Part shown: in pieces, positions 42,011-55,275 of the stretch | How positions within the stretch are numbered: position 1 is the stretch's first letter | How the letters are laid out: the number at the start of each line of letters is the position of its first letter | Assembly (NCBI GenBank): GCA_946811695.1 | Contig: OX328132.1 | Location: forward strand, 121,576,685-121,640,684 | Origin: Gonocerus acuteangulatus | Lineage: Eukaryota; Arthropoda; Insecta; Hemiptera; Coreidae | Length of the DNA stretch: 64,000 nt | Direction: 5' to 3' | Notes under the pieces: generated by a model | Databases searched by the model: none | What the model saw: only the letters and a program-made list of their open reading frames with translations | What the model was told of the DNA's origin: nothing | Position numbers and translations under genes: made by a program

Positions 42011-44397
42011 GAATAGACCTGATACCTAAAATATCATAAGTTCTCACTTCACGAATAAGAAATTTTAAGATCTCTTCAATTTCTTTCCTTTTTTGGAAGT
42101 TATTTGAAGATTTCAAATGAACGAATATGAGGTTTTGTTTCCGTTTGGCAGGCTTCGAATTTTAGAGCTTTTTGACTCTAACTTTCAATTCATCAATCTC
42201 TTCCTTCCCTTGTCCCATATTTTCATCTAATTATTCCTCCTCGATGTCAAGTTTCGAGAGTTTTTCGAGCTTTTGAAGAATTTCATTCAACTTTTGACAT
42301 CTATGGTGGCTTTAAAAAGCCAAAACTTAAGTCTTTATCTGTTTTTGTGTAATCAATGACATTATCATCTGATATTATAAGCCCTCCGTCCATATTTGAG
42401 GAGTATCTTGTACTAAACATTCCTTATGACGATATGGGACCCCAAATCCAACCTTCGAATGACAAAACTGTGAGTATGAGGTTGTGTTTACGTTCGGTAG
42501 GCTTTGCAATTTAGAGCTTTTTGACTCCAACTTTCAATTCATCAATCTCTTCCTTCCCTTGTCCCAGATTTTCTTCTAATTATTCATCCAGAATGTCAAG
42601 TTTCGAGAGTTGTTCGAGGTTTTGAAGAATTTCATTTATCTTGTCGGCATCAATCGTGGCTTTAAAAAGCCAAAACTTACGTCTTTATCTGTTTTTTTGT
42701 AATCAATGACATTATAATCTGATACTATAAGCCCTCTGTCCATATTTGAGGAGTATCTCGAACTAAACATCCCTTGGGACGATATGGGACCCCAAATGAA
42801 ACCCTCGAACGACAAAACTGTGAGTTTAAGGCTTTGTTTAAGTTCGGCAGTCTTCGCATTTTCGAGCTTTTTGACTCTATTTTTCAATTCTTCAACCTCT
42901 CCATCACTTGTCCCTGATTTTTATCTAATTATTCTTCCAGAACGTCAAGTATCGAGAGTTTTTCGAGCTTTTGAAGAATGTCATTCAACTTGTCGGCATC
43001 TATAGTGGGTTTAAAAATCCAAATCTTATATCTTTATCGGTTTTTTTGTAATCAATGACAATATCATTTGATACTATAAGCCCTCCGTCCATATTTGAGG
43101 AGTATCTCGTACTAAACATCCCTTGGGACGATATGGGACCCCAAATCCAACCCTCGAACGACAAAACTGTGAGTATGAGGCTTTGTTTACGTTCGGCAGT
43201 CTTCGCATTTTAGAGCTTTTTGACTCTAACTTTCAATTCATCAATCTCTTCCTTCACTTGTCCCAGATTTTTATCTAATTATTCTTCCAGAATGTCAAGT
43301 TTCGAGAGTTTTTCGAGCTTTTGACGAATTTCATTCAACTTGTCGGCATCTATGGTGGCTTTAAAAAGCCAAAACTTAAGTCTTTATATTTTTTTTGTAA
43401 TCAATGACAATATCATCTGATACTATTAGCCTCCGTCCATATTTGAGGTGTATCTCGAACTAAACATCCCTTATGACGATATGGGACCCCAAATCCAACC
43501 TTCGAATGACAAAACTGTGAGTATGAGGTTGTGTTTACGTTCGGTAGGCTTTGCAATTTAGAGCTTTTTGACTCCAACTTTCAATTCATCAATCTCTTCC
43601 TTCCCTTGTCCCAGATTTTCTTCTAATTATTCATCCAGAATGTCAAGTTTCGAGAGTTGTTCGAGGTTTTGAAGAATTTCATTTATCTTGTCGGCATCAA
43701 TCGTGGCTTTAAAAAGCCAAAACTTACGTCTTTATCTGTTTTTTTGTAATCAATGACATTATCATCTGATACTATAAGCCCTCTGTCCATATTTGAGGAG
43801 TATCTCGAACTAAACATCCCTTGGGACGATATGGGACCCCAAATGAAACCCTCGAACGACAAAACTGTGAGTTTAAGGCTTTGTTTAAGTTCGGCAGTCT
43901 TCGCATTTTCGAGCTTTTTGACTCTATTTTTCAATTCTTCAACCTCTCCATCACTTGTCCCTGATTTTTATCTAATTATTCTTCCAGAACGTCAAGTATC
44001 GAGAGTTTTTCGAGCTTTTGAAGAATGTCATTCAACTTGTCGGCATCTATTGTGGGTTTAAAAAGCCAAATCTTATATCTTTATCGGTTTTTTTTGTAAT
44101 CAATGACAATATCATTTGATACTATAAGCCCTCCGTCCATATTTGAGGAGTATCTCGTACTAAACATCCCTTGGGACGATATGGGACCCCAAATCCAACC
44201 CTCGAACGACAAAACTGTGAGTATGAGGCTTTGTTTACGTTCGGCAGTCTTCGCATTTTAGAGCTTTTTGACTCTATTTTTCAATTCTTCAACCTCATCC
44301 TTCACTTGTCCCTGATTTTTATCTAATTTTTCTTCCAGAACGTCGAGTTTCGAGAGTTTTTTGAGCTTTTGACGAATTTCATTCAACTTGTCGGCAT

Positions 44398-44754
44398 CTA
44401 TGGTGGCTTTAAAAAGCCAAATCTTATATCTTTATCTGTTTTTTTTTTGTAATCAATGACATTATCATCTGATACTATAAGCCCTCCGTCCATATTTGAG
44501 GAGTATCTTGTACTAGACATTCCTTGGGACGATATGGGGTCCCAAATCCAACCCTCGAACGACAAAACTGTGTGTATGAGGTTTTGTTTACGTTTGGCAG
44601 GCTTCGCATTGTAGAGCTTTTTGACTCTAACTTTCAATTCATCAATCTCTTCCTTCACTTGTCCCAGATTTTTATCTGAGTATTCTTCCAGAACGTCAAG
44701 TTTCGAGAGTTTTTCGAGCTTTTGAAGAATTTCATTTATCTTGTCGGCATCCAT
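44398..44754 (-). other. Longest peptide-like frame in the satellite (118 codons)
   Basis: One monomer is open from ATG to stop on the minus strand. Residues 1-55 are a heptad-like, leucine-rich helix (INEILQKLEKLSKLDVLEE, VKEEIDELKVRVKKL), then a lysine-rich linker, then SFEGWIWDPISSQGM, GGLIVSDDNVIDY. Most other monomers have a TAA at one or both of two fixed places: inside LEE.LDKNL and inside KKL.NAK. No translation signal other than the ATG is visible and codon ends shift with the poly(A) length. I treat it as a decayed coding remnant in a satellite, not as a gene. Confidence 0.5.
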
Positions 44755-44839
44755 CGTGGCTTTAAAAAGCGAAAACTTACGTCTTTGTCTGTTGTTTTGT
44801 AATCAATGACAATATCATCTGATATTATTAGCCTCCGTC

Positions 44840-47800
44840 CATATTTGAGAAGTATCTCGAACCAAACATCCCTTGGGACGATATGGGAACCCAAATCCAA
44901 CCCTCGAACGACTAAACTGTGAGTATGAGGTTTTGTTTACGTTCGGTAGTCTTCGCAATTTCGAGCTTTTTGACTCTATTTTTCAATTTTTCAACCTCTT
45001 CCTTCACTTCTCACAGATTTTTATCTAATTATTCTTCCAGAACATCAAGTTTCGAGAGTTGTTCGAGTTTTTAAAGAATTTCATTTATCTTGTCGGCATC
45101 TATGGTGGCTTTAAAAAGCCAAATCTTATATCTTTATCTGTTTCTTTTTGTAATCAATGACATTATAATCTGATCCTATAGGCCCTCCGTCCATATTTGA
45201 CGAGTATCTCGAACTAAACATCCATTGGGACGCTATGGGACCCCAAATCCAACCCTCGAACGACAAAACTGTGAGCATGAGGTTTTGTTTTTGTTTTGCT
45301 GTCTTCGCATTTTAGAGCTTCTTGACTCTAACATTCAATTTATCAATCTCTTCCTTCACTTGTCCCTGATTTTTATCTAATTTTTCTTCCAGAACGTCGA
45401 TTTTCGAAAGTTGTCCGAGATTTTGAAGAATTTCATTCAACTTTTAGCATCTATGGTGGCTTTAAAAAGCTAAAAGTTACGTCTTTATCTGTTGTTTTGT
45501 AATCAATGACATTATCATCTGATACTATTAGCCTCCGCCCATATTTGAGGTGTATCTCGAACTAAAAATCCCTTATGACGATATGGGACCCCAAATACAA
45601 CCCTCAAACGACAAAACTGTGAGTATGAGGTTTTGTTTACGTTCGGTAGGCTTCGCAATTTAAATCTTTTTGACTCTAACTTTCAATTCATCAATCTCTT
45701 CCTTCACTTGTCGCAGATTTTCATGTAATTATTCTTCCAGAATGTCAAGTTTTGAGAGTTTTTCGAGCTTTTAAAGAATTTCATTTATCTTGTCGGCATC
45801 CATCGTGGCTTTCAAAAGCCAAATCTTATATCTTTATCTGTTTTTTTTTTGTAATCAATGACATTATCATCTTATACTATAAGCCCTCCGTCCATATTTG
45901 AGGTTTATCTCGAACTAAACATCCCTTGGGACGCTATGGGACCCCAAATCCAACCCTCGAACGACAAAACTGCGAGTATGAGGTTTTGTTTACGTTCGGT
46001 AGGCTTCGCAATTTAGAGCTTTTTGACTCCAACTTTCAATTCATCAATATCTTTCTTCCCTTGTCCCAGATTTTCATTTAATTATTCATCCAGAATGTCA
46101 AGTTTCGAGAGTTGTTCAAGCTTTTGAAGAATTTCATTTATCTTGTCGGCATCCATCGTGGCTTTAAAAAGCCAAAACTTAAGTTTTTATCTGTTTTTGT
46201 GTAATCAATGATATTATCATCTGATATTATAAGCCCTCCGTCCGTATTTGAGGAGTATCTTGTACTAAACATTCCTTATGACGATATGGTACCCCAAATC
46301 CAACCTTCGAATGACAAAACTGTGAGTATGAGGTTTTGTTTACGTTCGGTAGGCTTCGCAATTTAGAGCTTTTTGACTCCAACTTTCAATTCATCAATCT
46401 CTTCCTTCCCTTGTCCCAGATTTTCATCTAATTATTCATCAAGAATGTCAAGTTTCGAGAGTTGTTCGAGCTTTTGAAGAATTTCATTTATCTTGTCGGC
46501 ATCCATCGTGGCTTTAAAAAGCCAAAACTTAAGTCTTTATATGTTTTTTTGTAATCAATGACATTATAATCTGATCCTATAAGCCCTCCGTCCATATTTG
46601 AGGAGTATCTCGAACAAAACATCCCTGGGGACAACATGGGACCCGAAATACAACCCTCGAACGACAAAACTGTGAGTATGAGGTTTTGTTTATGTTTGGC
46701 AGGCTTCGAATTTTAGAGCTTTTTGACTCTAACTTTCAATTCATCAATCTCTTCCTTCACTTGTCCCAGATTTTTATCTGAGTATTCTACTAGAACGTCA
46801 AGTTTCGAGAGTTTTTCAAGCTTTTGAAGAATTTCATTTATCTTTTCGGCATCCATCGTGGCGTTAAAAAGCCAAAACTTACGTCTTTATCTGTTTTTTT
46901 GTAATCAATGACATTATCATCTGATATTATAAGCCCTCCGTCCATATTTGAGGAGTATCTTGTACTAAACATTCCTTATGACGATATGGGACCCCAAATC
47001 CTACCCTCGAACGACAAAACTGTGAGTATGAGGCTTTAATTACGTTCGCCAGTCTTCGCATTTTAGAGCTTTTTGACTCTATTTTTCAATTCTTCAACCT
47101 CATCCTTCATTTGTCCCTGATTTTTATCTAATTTTTCTTCCAGAACGTCCAGTTTCGAGAGTTTTTTGAGCTTTTGACGAATTTCATCCAACTTGTTGGC
47201 ATCTATGGTGGCTTTAAAAAGCCAAATCTTATATCATTATCTGTTTTTTTTTTTTGTAATCAATGACATTATAATCTGATCCTATAAGCCCTCCGTCCAT
47301 ATTTGTGGAGTACCTCGAACTAAACATCCCTTGGGACGCTATGGGACCCGAAATCCAACCCTCGTACGACAAAACTGCGAGTATGAGTTTTTTTTACGTT
47401 TTATAGTCTTCGCAATTTAGAGCTACTTGACTCTAACTTTCAATTCATCAATCTCTTCCTTCCCTTGTCCCTGATTTTTATCTAATTTTTCTTCCAGAAC
47501 GTCAAGTTTCGAGAGTTCTTCGAGCTTTTGAAGAATTTCATTTATCTTGTCGGCATCCATCGTGGCTTTAAAAAGCCCAAACTTAAGTCTTTATATGTTT
47601 TTTTGTAATCAATGACATTATCATCTGATATTATAAGCCCTCCGTCCATATTTGATGAGTATCTCGTACTAAACATTCCTTGTGACGATATGGGATCCCA
47701 AATCCAACCCTCGAACGACAAAACTGTGAGTATGAGACTTTGTTTACGTTTGGCAGGCTTCGAATTTTAGAGCTTTTTGACTCTAACTTTCAATTCATCA

Positions 47801-47994
47801 ATCTCTTCCTTCCCTTGTCCCATATTTTCATCTAATTATTCCTCCTCAATGTCAAGTTTCGAGAGTTTTTCGAGCTTTTGAAAATTTCATTTATCTTGTC
47901 GGCATCCATCGTGGCTTTAAAAAGCGAAAACTTACGTCTTTGTCTGTTGTTTTGTAATCAATGACAATATCATCTGATATTATTAGCCTCCGTC
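44840..47994 (-). repeat. Higher-order repeat unit 1 (9 monomers, 3155 bp)
   Basis: Monomers 8-16 of the array; marker positions 44840, 45192, 45540, 45893, 46243, 46593, 46943, 47298, 47647. Each monomer has private variants (e.g. GAACCAAACATCCC, the 'TATAGGCCC' and the 'CGCCCATATT' types). Confidence 0.9.
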
Positions 47995-50900
47995 CATATT
48001 TGAGAAGTATCTCGAACCAAACATCCCTTGGGACGATATGGGAACCCAAATCCAACCCTCGAACGACTAAACTGTGAGTATGAGGTTTTGTTTACGTTCG
48101 GTAGTCTTCGCAATTTCGAGCTTTTTGACTCTATTTTTCAATTTTTCAACCTCTTCCTTCACTTCTCACAGATTTTTATCTAATTATTCTTCCAGAACAT
48201 CAAGTTTCGAGAGTTGTTCGAGTTTTTAAAGAATTTCATTTATCTTGTCGGCATCTATGGTGGCTTTAAAAAGCCAAATCTTATATCTTTATCTGTTTCT
48301 TTTTGTAATCAATGACATTATAATCTGATCCTATAGGCCCTCCGTCCATATTTGACGAGTATCTCGAACTAAACATCCATTGGGACGCTATGGGACCCCA
48401 AATCCAACCCTCGAACGACAAAACTGTGAGCATGAGGTTTTGTTTTTGTTTTGCTGTCTTCGCATTTTAGAGCTTCTTGACTCTAACATTCAATTTATCA
48501 ATCTCTTCCTTCACTTGTCCCTGATTTTTATCTAATTTTTCTTCCAGAACGTCGATTTTCGAAAGTTGTCCGAGATTTTGAAGAATTTCATTCAACTTTT
48601 AGCATCTATGGTGGCTTTAAAAAGCTAAAAGTTACGTCTTTATCTGTTGTTTTGTAATCAATGACATTATCATCTGATACTATTAGCCTCCGCCCATATT
48701 TGAGGTGTATCTCGAACTAAAAATCCCTTATGACGATATGGGACCCCAAATACAACCCTCAAACGACAAAACTGTGAGTATGAGGTTTTGTTTACGTTCG
48801 GTAGGCTTCGCAATTTAAATCTTTTTGACTCTAACTTTCAATTCATCAATCTCTTCCTTCACTTGTCCCAGATTTTCATGTAATTATTCTTCCAGAATGT
48901 CAAGTTTTGAGAGTTTTTCGAGCTTTTAAAGAATTTCATTTATCTTGTCGGCATCCATCGTGGCTTTCAAAAGCCAAATCTTATATCTTTATCTGTTTTT
49001 TTTTGTAATCAATGACATTATCATCTTATACTATAAGCCCTCCGTCCATATTTGAGGTTTATCTCGAACTAAACATCCCTTGGGACGCTATGGGACCCCA
49101 AATCCAACCCTCGAACGACAAAACTGCGAGTATGAGGTTTTGTTTACGTTCGGTAGGCTTCGCAATTTAGAGCTTTTTGACTCCAACTTTCAATTCATCA
49201 ATATCTTTCTTCCCTTGTCCCAGATTTTCATTTAATTATTCATCCAGAATGTCAAGTTTTGAGAGTTGTTCAAGCTTTTGAAGAATTTCATTTATCTTGT
49301 CGGCATCCATCGTGGCTTTAAAAAGCCAAAACTTAAGTTTTTATCTGTTTTTGTGTAATCAATGATATTATCATCTGATATTATAAGCCCTCCGTCCGTA
49401 TTTGAGGAGTATCTTGTACTAAACATTCCTTATGACGATATGGTACCCCAAATCCAACCTTCGAATGACAAAACTGTGAGTATGAGGTTTTGTTTACGTT
49501 CGGTAGGCTTCGCAATTTAGAGCTTTTTGACTCCAACTTTCAATTCATCAATCTCTTCCTTCCCTTGTCCCAGATTTTCATCTAATTATTCATCAAGAAT
49601 GTCAAGTTTCGAGAGTTGTTCGAGCTTTTGAAGAATTTCATTTATCTTGTCGGCATCCATCGTGGCTTTAAAAAGCCAAAACTTAAGTCTTTATATGTTT
49701 TTTTGTAATCAATGACATTATAATCTGATCCTATAAGCCCTCCGTCCATATTTGAGGAGTATCTCGAACAAAACATCCCTGGGGACAACATGGGACCCGA
49801 AATACAACCCTCGAACGACAAAACTGTGAGTATGAGGTTTTGTTTATGTTTGGCAGGCTTCGAATTTTAGAGCTTTTTGACTCTAACTTTCAATTCATCA
49901 ATCTCTTCCTTCACTTGTCCCAGATTTTTATCTGAGTATTCTACTAGAACGTCAAGTTTCGAGAGTTTTTCAAGCTTTTGAAGAATTTCATTTATCTTTT
50001 CGGCATCCATCGTGGCGTTAAAAAGCCAAAACTTACGTCTTTATCTGTTTTTTTGTAATCAATGACATTATCATCTGATATTATAAGCCCTCCGTCCATA
50101 TTTGAGGAGTATCTTGTACTAAACATTCCTTATGACGATATGGGACCCCAAATCCTACCCTCGAACGACAAAACTGTGAGTATGAGGCTTTAATTACGTT
50201 CGCCAGTCTTCGCATTTTAGAGCTTTTTGACTCTATTTTTCAATTCTTCAACCTCATCCTTCATTTGTCCCTGATTTTTATCTAATTTTTCTTCCAGAAC
50301 GTCCAGTTTCGAGAGTTTTTTGAGCTTTTGACGAATTTCATCCAACTTGTTGGCATCTATGGTGGCTTTAAAAAGCCAAATCTTATATCATTATCTGTTT
50401 TTTTTTTTTTGTAATCAATGACATTATAATCTGATCCTATAAGCCCTCCGTCCATATTTGTGGAGTACCTCGAACTAAACATCCCTTGGGACGCTATGGG
50501 ACCCGAAATCCAACCCTCGTACGACAAAACTGCGAGTATGAGTTTTTTTTACGTTTTATAGTCTTCGCAATTTAGAGCTACTTGACTCTAACTTTCAATT
50601 CATCAATCTCTTCCTTCCCTTGTCCCTGATTTTTATCTAATTTTTCTTCCAGAACGTCAAGTTTCGAGAGTTCTTCGAGCTTTTGAAGAATTTCATTTAT
50701 CTTGTCGGCATCCATCGTGGCTTTAAAAAGCCCAAACTTAAGTCTTTATATGTTTTTTTGTAATCAATGACATTATCATCTGATATTATAAGCCCTCCGT
50801 CCATATTTGATGAGTATCTCGTACTAAACATTCCTTGTGACGATATGGGATCCCAAATCCAACCCTCGAACGACAAAACTGTGAGTATGAGACTTTGTTT

Positions 50901-51149
50901 ACGTTTGGCAGGCTTCGAATTTTAGAGCTTTTTGACTCTAACTTTCAATTCATCAATCTCTTCCTTCCCTTGTCCCATATTTTCATCTAATTATTCCTCC
51001 TCAATGTCAAGTTTCGAGAGTTTTTCGAGCTTTTGAAAATTTCATTTATCTTGTCGGCATCCATCGTGGCTTTAAAAAGCGAAAACTTACGTCTTTGTCT
51101 GTTGTTTTGTAATCAATGACAATATCATCTGATATTATTAGCCTCCGTC
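47995..51149 (-). repeat. Higher-order repeat unit 2 (9 monomers, 3155 bp)
   Basis: Monomers 17-25, near-identical to unit 1 position by position; markers 47995 to 50802. The few differences include CTTGTCGCAG (45710) against CTTGTCCCAG (48864). Confidence 0.9.
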
Positions 51150-54100
51150 CATATTTGAGAAGTATCTCGAACCAAACATCCCTTGGGACGATATGGGAAC
51201 CCAAATCCAACCCTCGAACGACTAAACTGTGAGTATGAGGTTTTGTTTACGTTCGGTAGTCTTCGCAATTTCGAGCTTTTTGACTCTATTTTTCAATTTT
51301 TCAACCTCTTCCTTCACTTCTCACAGATTTTTATCTAATTATTCTTCCAGAACATCAAGTTTCGAGAGTTGTTCGAGCTTTTGAAGAATTTCATTTATCT
51401 TGTCGGCATCCATCGTGGCTTTAAAAAGCCAAAACTTAAGTTTTTATCTGTTTTTGTGTAATCAATGATATTATCATCTGATATTATAAGCCCTCCGTCC
51501 GTATTTGAGGAGTATCTTGTACTAAACATTCCTTATGACGATATGGTACCCCAAATCCAACCTTCGAATGACAAAACTGTGAGTATGAGGTTTTGTTTAC
51601 GTTCGGTAGGCTTCGCAATTTAGAGCTTTTTGACTCCAACTTTCAATTCATCAATCTCTTCCTTCCCTTGTCCCAGATTTTCATCTAATTATTCATCAAG
51701 AATGTCAAGTTTCGAGAGTTGTTCGAGCTTTTGAAGAATTTCATTTATCTTGTCGGCATCCATCGTGGCTTTAAAAAGCCAAAACTTAAGTCTTTATATG
51801 TTTTTTTGTAATCAATGACATTATAATCTGATCCTATAAGCCCTCCGTCCATATTTGAGGAGTATCTCGAACAAAACATCCCTGGGGACAACATGGGACC
51901 CGAAATACAACCCTCGAACGACAAAACTGTGAGTATGAGGTTTTGTTTATGTTTGGCAGGCTTCGAATTTTAGAGCTTTTTGACTCTAACTTTCAATTCA
52001 TCAATCTCTTCCTTCACTTGTCCCAGATTTTTATCTGAGTATTCTACTAGAACGTCAAGTTTCGAGAGTTTTTCAAGCTTTTGAAGAATTTCATTTATCT
52101 TTTCGGCATCCATCGTGGCGTTAAAAAGCCAAAACTTACGTCTTTATCTGTTTTTTTGTAATCAATGACATTATCATCTGATATTATAAGCCCTCCGTCC
52201 ATATTTGAGGAGTATCTTGTACTAAACATTCCTTATGACGATATGGGACCCCAAATCCTACCCTCGAACGACAAAACTGTGAGTATGAGGCTTTAATTAC
52301 GTTCGCCAGTCTTCGCATTTTAGAGCTTTTTGACTCTATTTTTCAATTCTTCAACCTCATCCTTCATTTGTCCCTGATTTTTATCTAATTTTTCTTCCAG
52401 AACGTCCAGTTTCGAGAGTTTTTTGAGCTTTTGACGAATTTCATCCAACTTGTTGGCATCTATGGTGGCTTTAAAAAGCCAAATCTTATATCATTATCTG
52501 TTTTTTTTTTTTTGTAATCAATGACATTATAATCTGATCCTATAAGCCCTCCGTCCATATTTGTGGAGTACCTCGAACTAAACATCCCTTGGGACGCTAT
52601 GGGACCCGAAATCCAACCCTCGTACGACAAAACTGCGAGTATGAGTTTTTTTTACGTTTTATAGTCTTCGCAATTTAGAGCTACTTGACTCTAACTTTCA
52701 ATTCATCAATCTCTTCCTTCCCTTGTCCCTGATTTTTATCTAATTTTTCTTCCAGAACGTCAAGTTTCGAGAGTTCTTCGAGCTTTTGAAGAATTACATT
52801 ATCATCGTATACTATAAGCCCTCCGTCCATATTTGAGGTGTATCTCGAACAAAACATCCCTTATGACGATATGGGACCCCAAATCCAACCCTCGAACGAC
52901 AAAACTGTGAGTATGAGGTTTTGTTTACGTTTGGCAGGCTTCGAATTTTAGAGCTTTTTGACTCTAACTTTCAATTCATCAATCTCTTCCTTCCCTTGTC
53001 CCATATTTTCATCTAATTATTCCTCCTCAATGTCAAGTTTCGAGAGTTTTTCGAGCTTTTGAAGAATTTCATTCAACTTTTGACATCTATGGTGGCTTTA
53101 AAAAGCCAAAACTTAAGTCTTTATCTGTTTTTGTGTAATCAATGACATTATCATCTGATATTATAAGCCCTCCGTCCATATTTGAGGAGTATCTTGTACT
53201 AAACATTCCTTATGACGATATGGGACCCCAAATCCAACCTTCGAATGACAAAACTGTGAGTATGAGGTTGTGTTTACGTTCGGTAGGCTTTGCAATTTAG
53301 AGCTTTTTGACTCCAACTTTCAATTCATCAATCTCTTCCTTCCCTTGTCCCAGATTTTCATCTAATTATTCATCAAGAATGTCAAGTTTCGAGAGTTGTT
53401 CGAGCTTTTGAAGAATTTCATTTATCTTGTCGGCATCCATCGTGGCTTTAAAAAGCCAAAACTTAAGTCTTTATATGTTTTTTTGTAATCAATGACATTA
53501 TAATCTGATCCTATAAGCCCTCCGTCCATATTTGAGGAGTATCTCGAACAAAACATCCCTGGGGACAACATGGGACCCGAAATACAACCCTCGAACGACA
53601 AAACTGTGAGTATGAGGTTTTGTTTATGTTTGGCAGGCTTCGAATTTTAGAGCTTTTTGACTCTAACTTTCAATTCATCAATCTCTTCCTTCACTTGTCC
53701 CAGATTTTTATCTGAGTATTCTACTAGAACGTCAAGTTTCGAGAGTTTTTCAAGCTTTTGAAGAATTTCATTTATCTTTTCGGCATCCATCGTGGCGTTA
53801 AAAAGCCAAAACTTACGTCTTTATCTGTTTTTTTGTAATCAATGACATTATCATCTGATATTATAAGCCCTCCGTCCATATTTGAGGAGTATCTTGTACT
53901 AAACATTCCTTATGACGATATGGGACCCCAAATCCTACCCTCGAACGACAAAACTGTGAGTATGAGGCTTTAATTACGTTCGCCAGTCTTCGCATTTTAG
54001 AGCTTTTTGACTCTATTTTTCAATTCTTCAACCTCATCCTTCATTTGTCCCTGATTTTTATCTAATTTTTCTTCCAGAACGTCCAGTTTCGAGAGTTTTT

Positions 54101-55275
54101 TGAGCTTTTGACGAATTTCATCCAACTTGTTGGCATCTATGGTGGCTTTAAAAAGCCAAATCTTATATCATTATCTGTTTTTTTTTTTTGTAATCAATGA
54201 CATTATAATCTGATCCTATAAGCCCTCCGTCCATATTTGTGGAGTACCTCGAACTAAACATCCCTTGGGACGCTATGGGACCCGAAATCCAACCCTCGTA
54301 CGACAAAACTGCGAGTATGAGTTTTTTTTACGTTTTATAGTCTTCGCAATTTAGAGCTACTTGACTCTAACTTTCAATTCATCAATCTCTTCCTTCCCTT
54401 GTCCCTGATTTTTATCTAATTTTTCTTCCAGAACGTCAAGTTTCGAGAGTTCTTCGAGCTTTTGAAGAATTTCATTTATCTTGTCGGCATCCATCGTGGC
54501 TTTAAAAAGCCCAAACTTAAGTCTTTATATGTTTTTTTGTAATCAATGACATTATCATCTGATATTATAAGCCCTCCGTCCATATTTGATGAGTATCTCG
54601 TACTAAACATTCCTTGTGACGATATGGGATCCCAAATCCAACCCTCGAACGACAAAACTGTGAGTATGAGACTTTGTTTACGTTTGGCAGGCTTCGAATT
54701 TTAGAGCTTTTTGACTAACTTTCAATTCATCAATCTCTTCCTTCACTTGTCCCAGATTTTTATCTGAGTATTCTTCCAGAACGTCAAGTTCGAGAGTTTT
54801 TCGAGCATTTGAAGAATTTCATTTATCTTGTCGGCATCCATCGTGGCTTTAAAAAGCCAAAACTTGAGTCTTTATATGTTTTTTTGTAATCAATGACATT
54901 ATCATCGTATACTATAAGCCCTCCGTCCATATTTGAGGTGTATCTCGAACAAAACATCCCTTATGACGATATGGGACCCCAAATCCAACCCTCGAACGAC
55001 AAAACTGTGAGTATGAGGTTTTGTTTACGTTTGGCAGGCTTCGAATTTTAGAGCTTTTTGACTCTAACTTTCAATTCATCAATCTCTTCCTTCCCTTGTC
55101 CCATATTTTCATCTAATTATTCCTCCTCAATGTCAAGTTTCGAGAGTTTTTCGAGCTTTTGAAAATTTCATTTATCTTGTCGGCATCCATCGTGGCTTTA
55201 AAAAGCGAAAACTTACGTCTTTGTCTGTTGTTTTGTAATCAATGACAATATCATCTGATATTATTAGCCTCCGTC
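51150..55275 (-). repeat. Rearranged higher-order region (units 3a/3b)
   Basis: Type-8 monomer at 51150 passes within one monomer into type 11/12 sequence, skipping three monomer types; types 12-15 then repeat to 52556, followed by a 272-bp short monomer, a type-1-like monomer, and again types 13-16 (53527-54581). It contains two extra copies of the 13-14-15 module. Confidence 0.85.
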
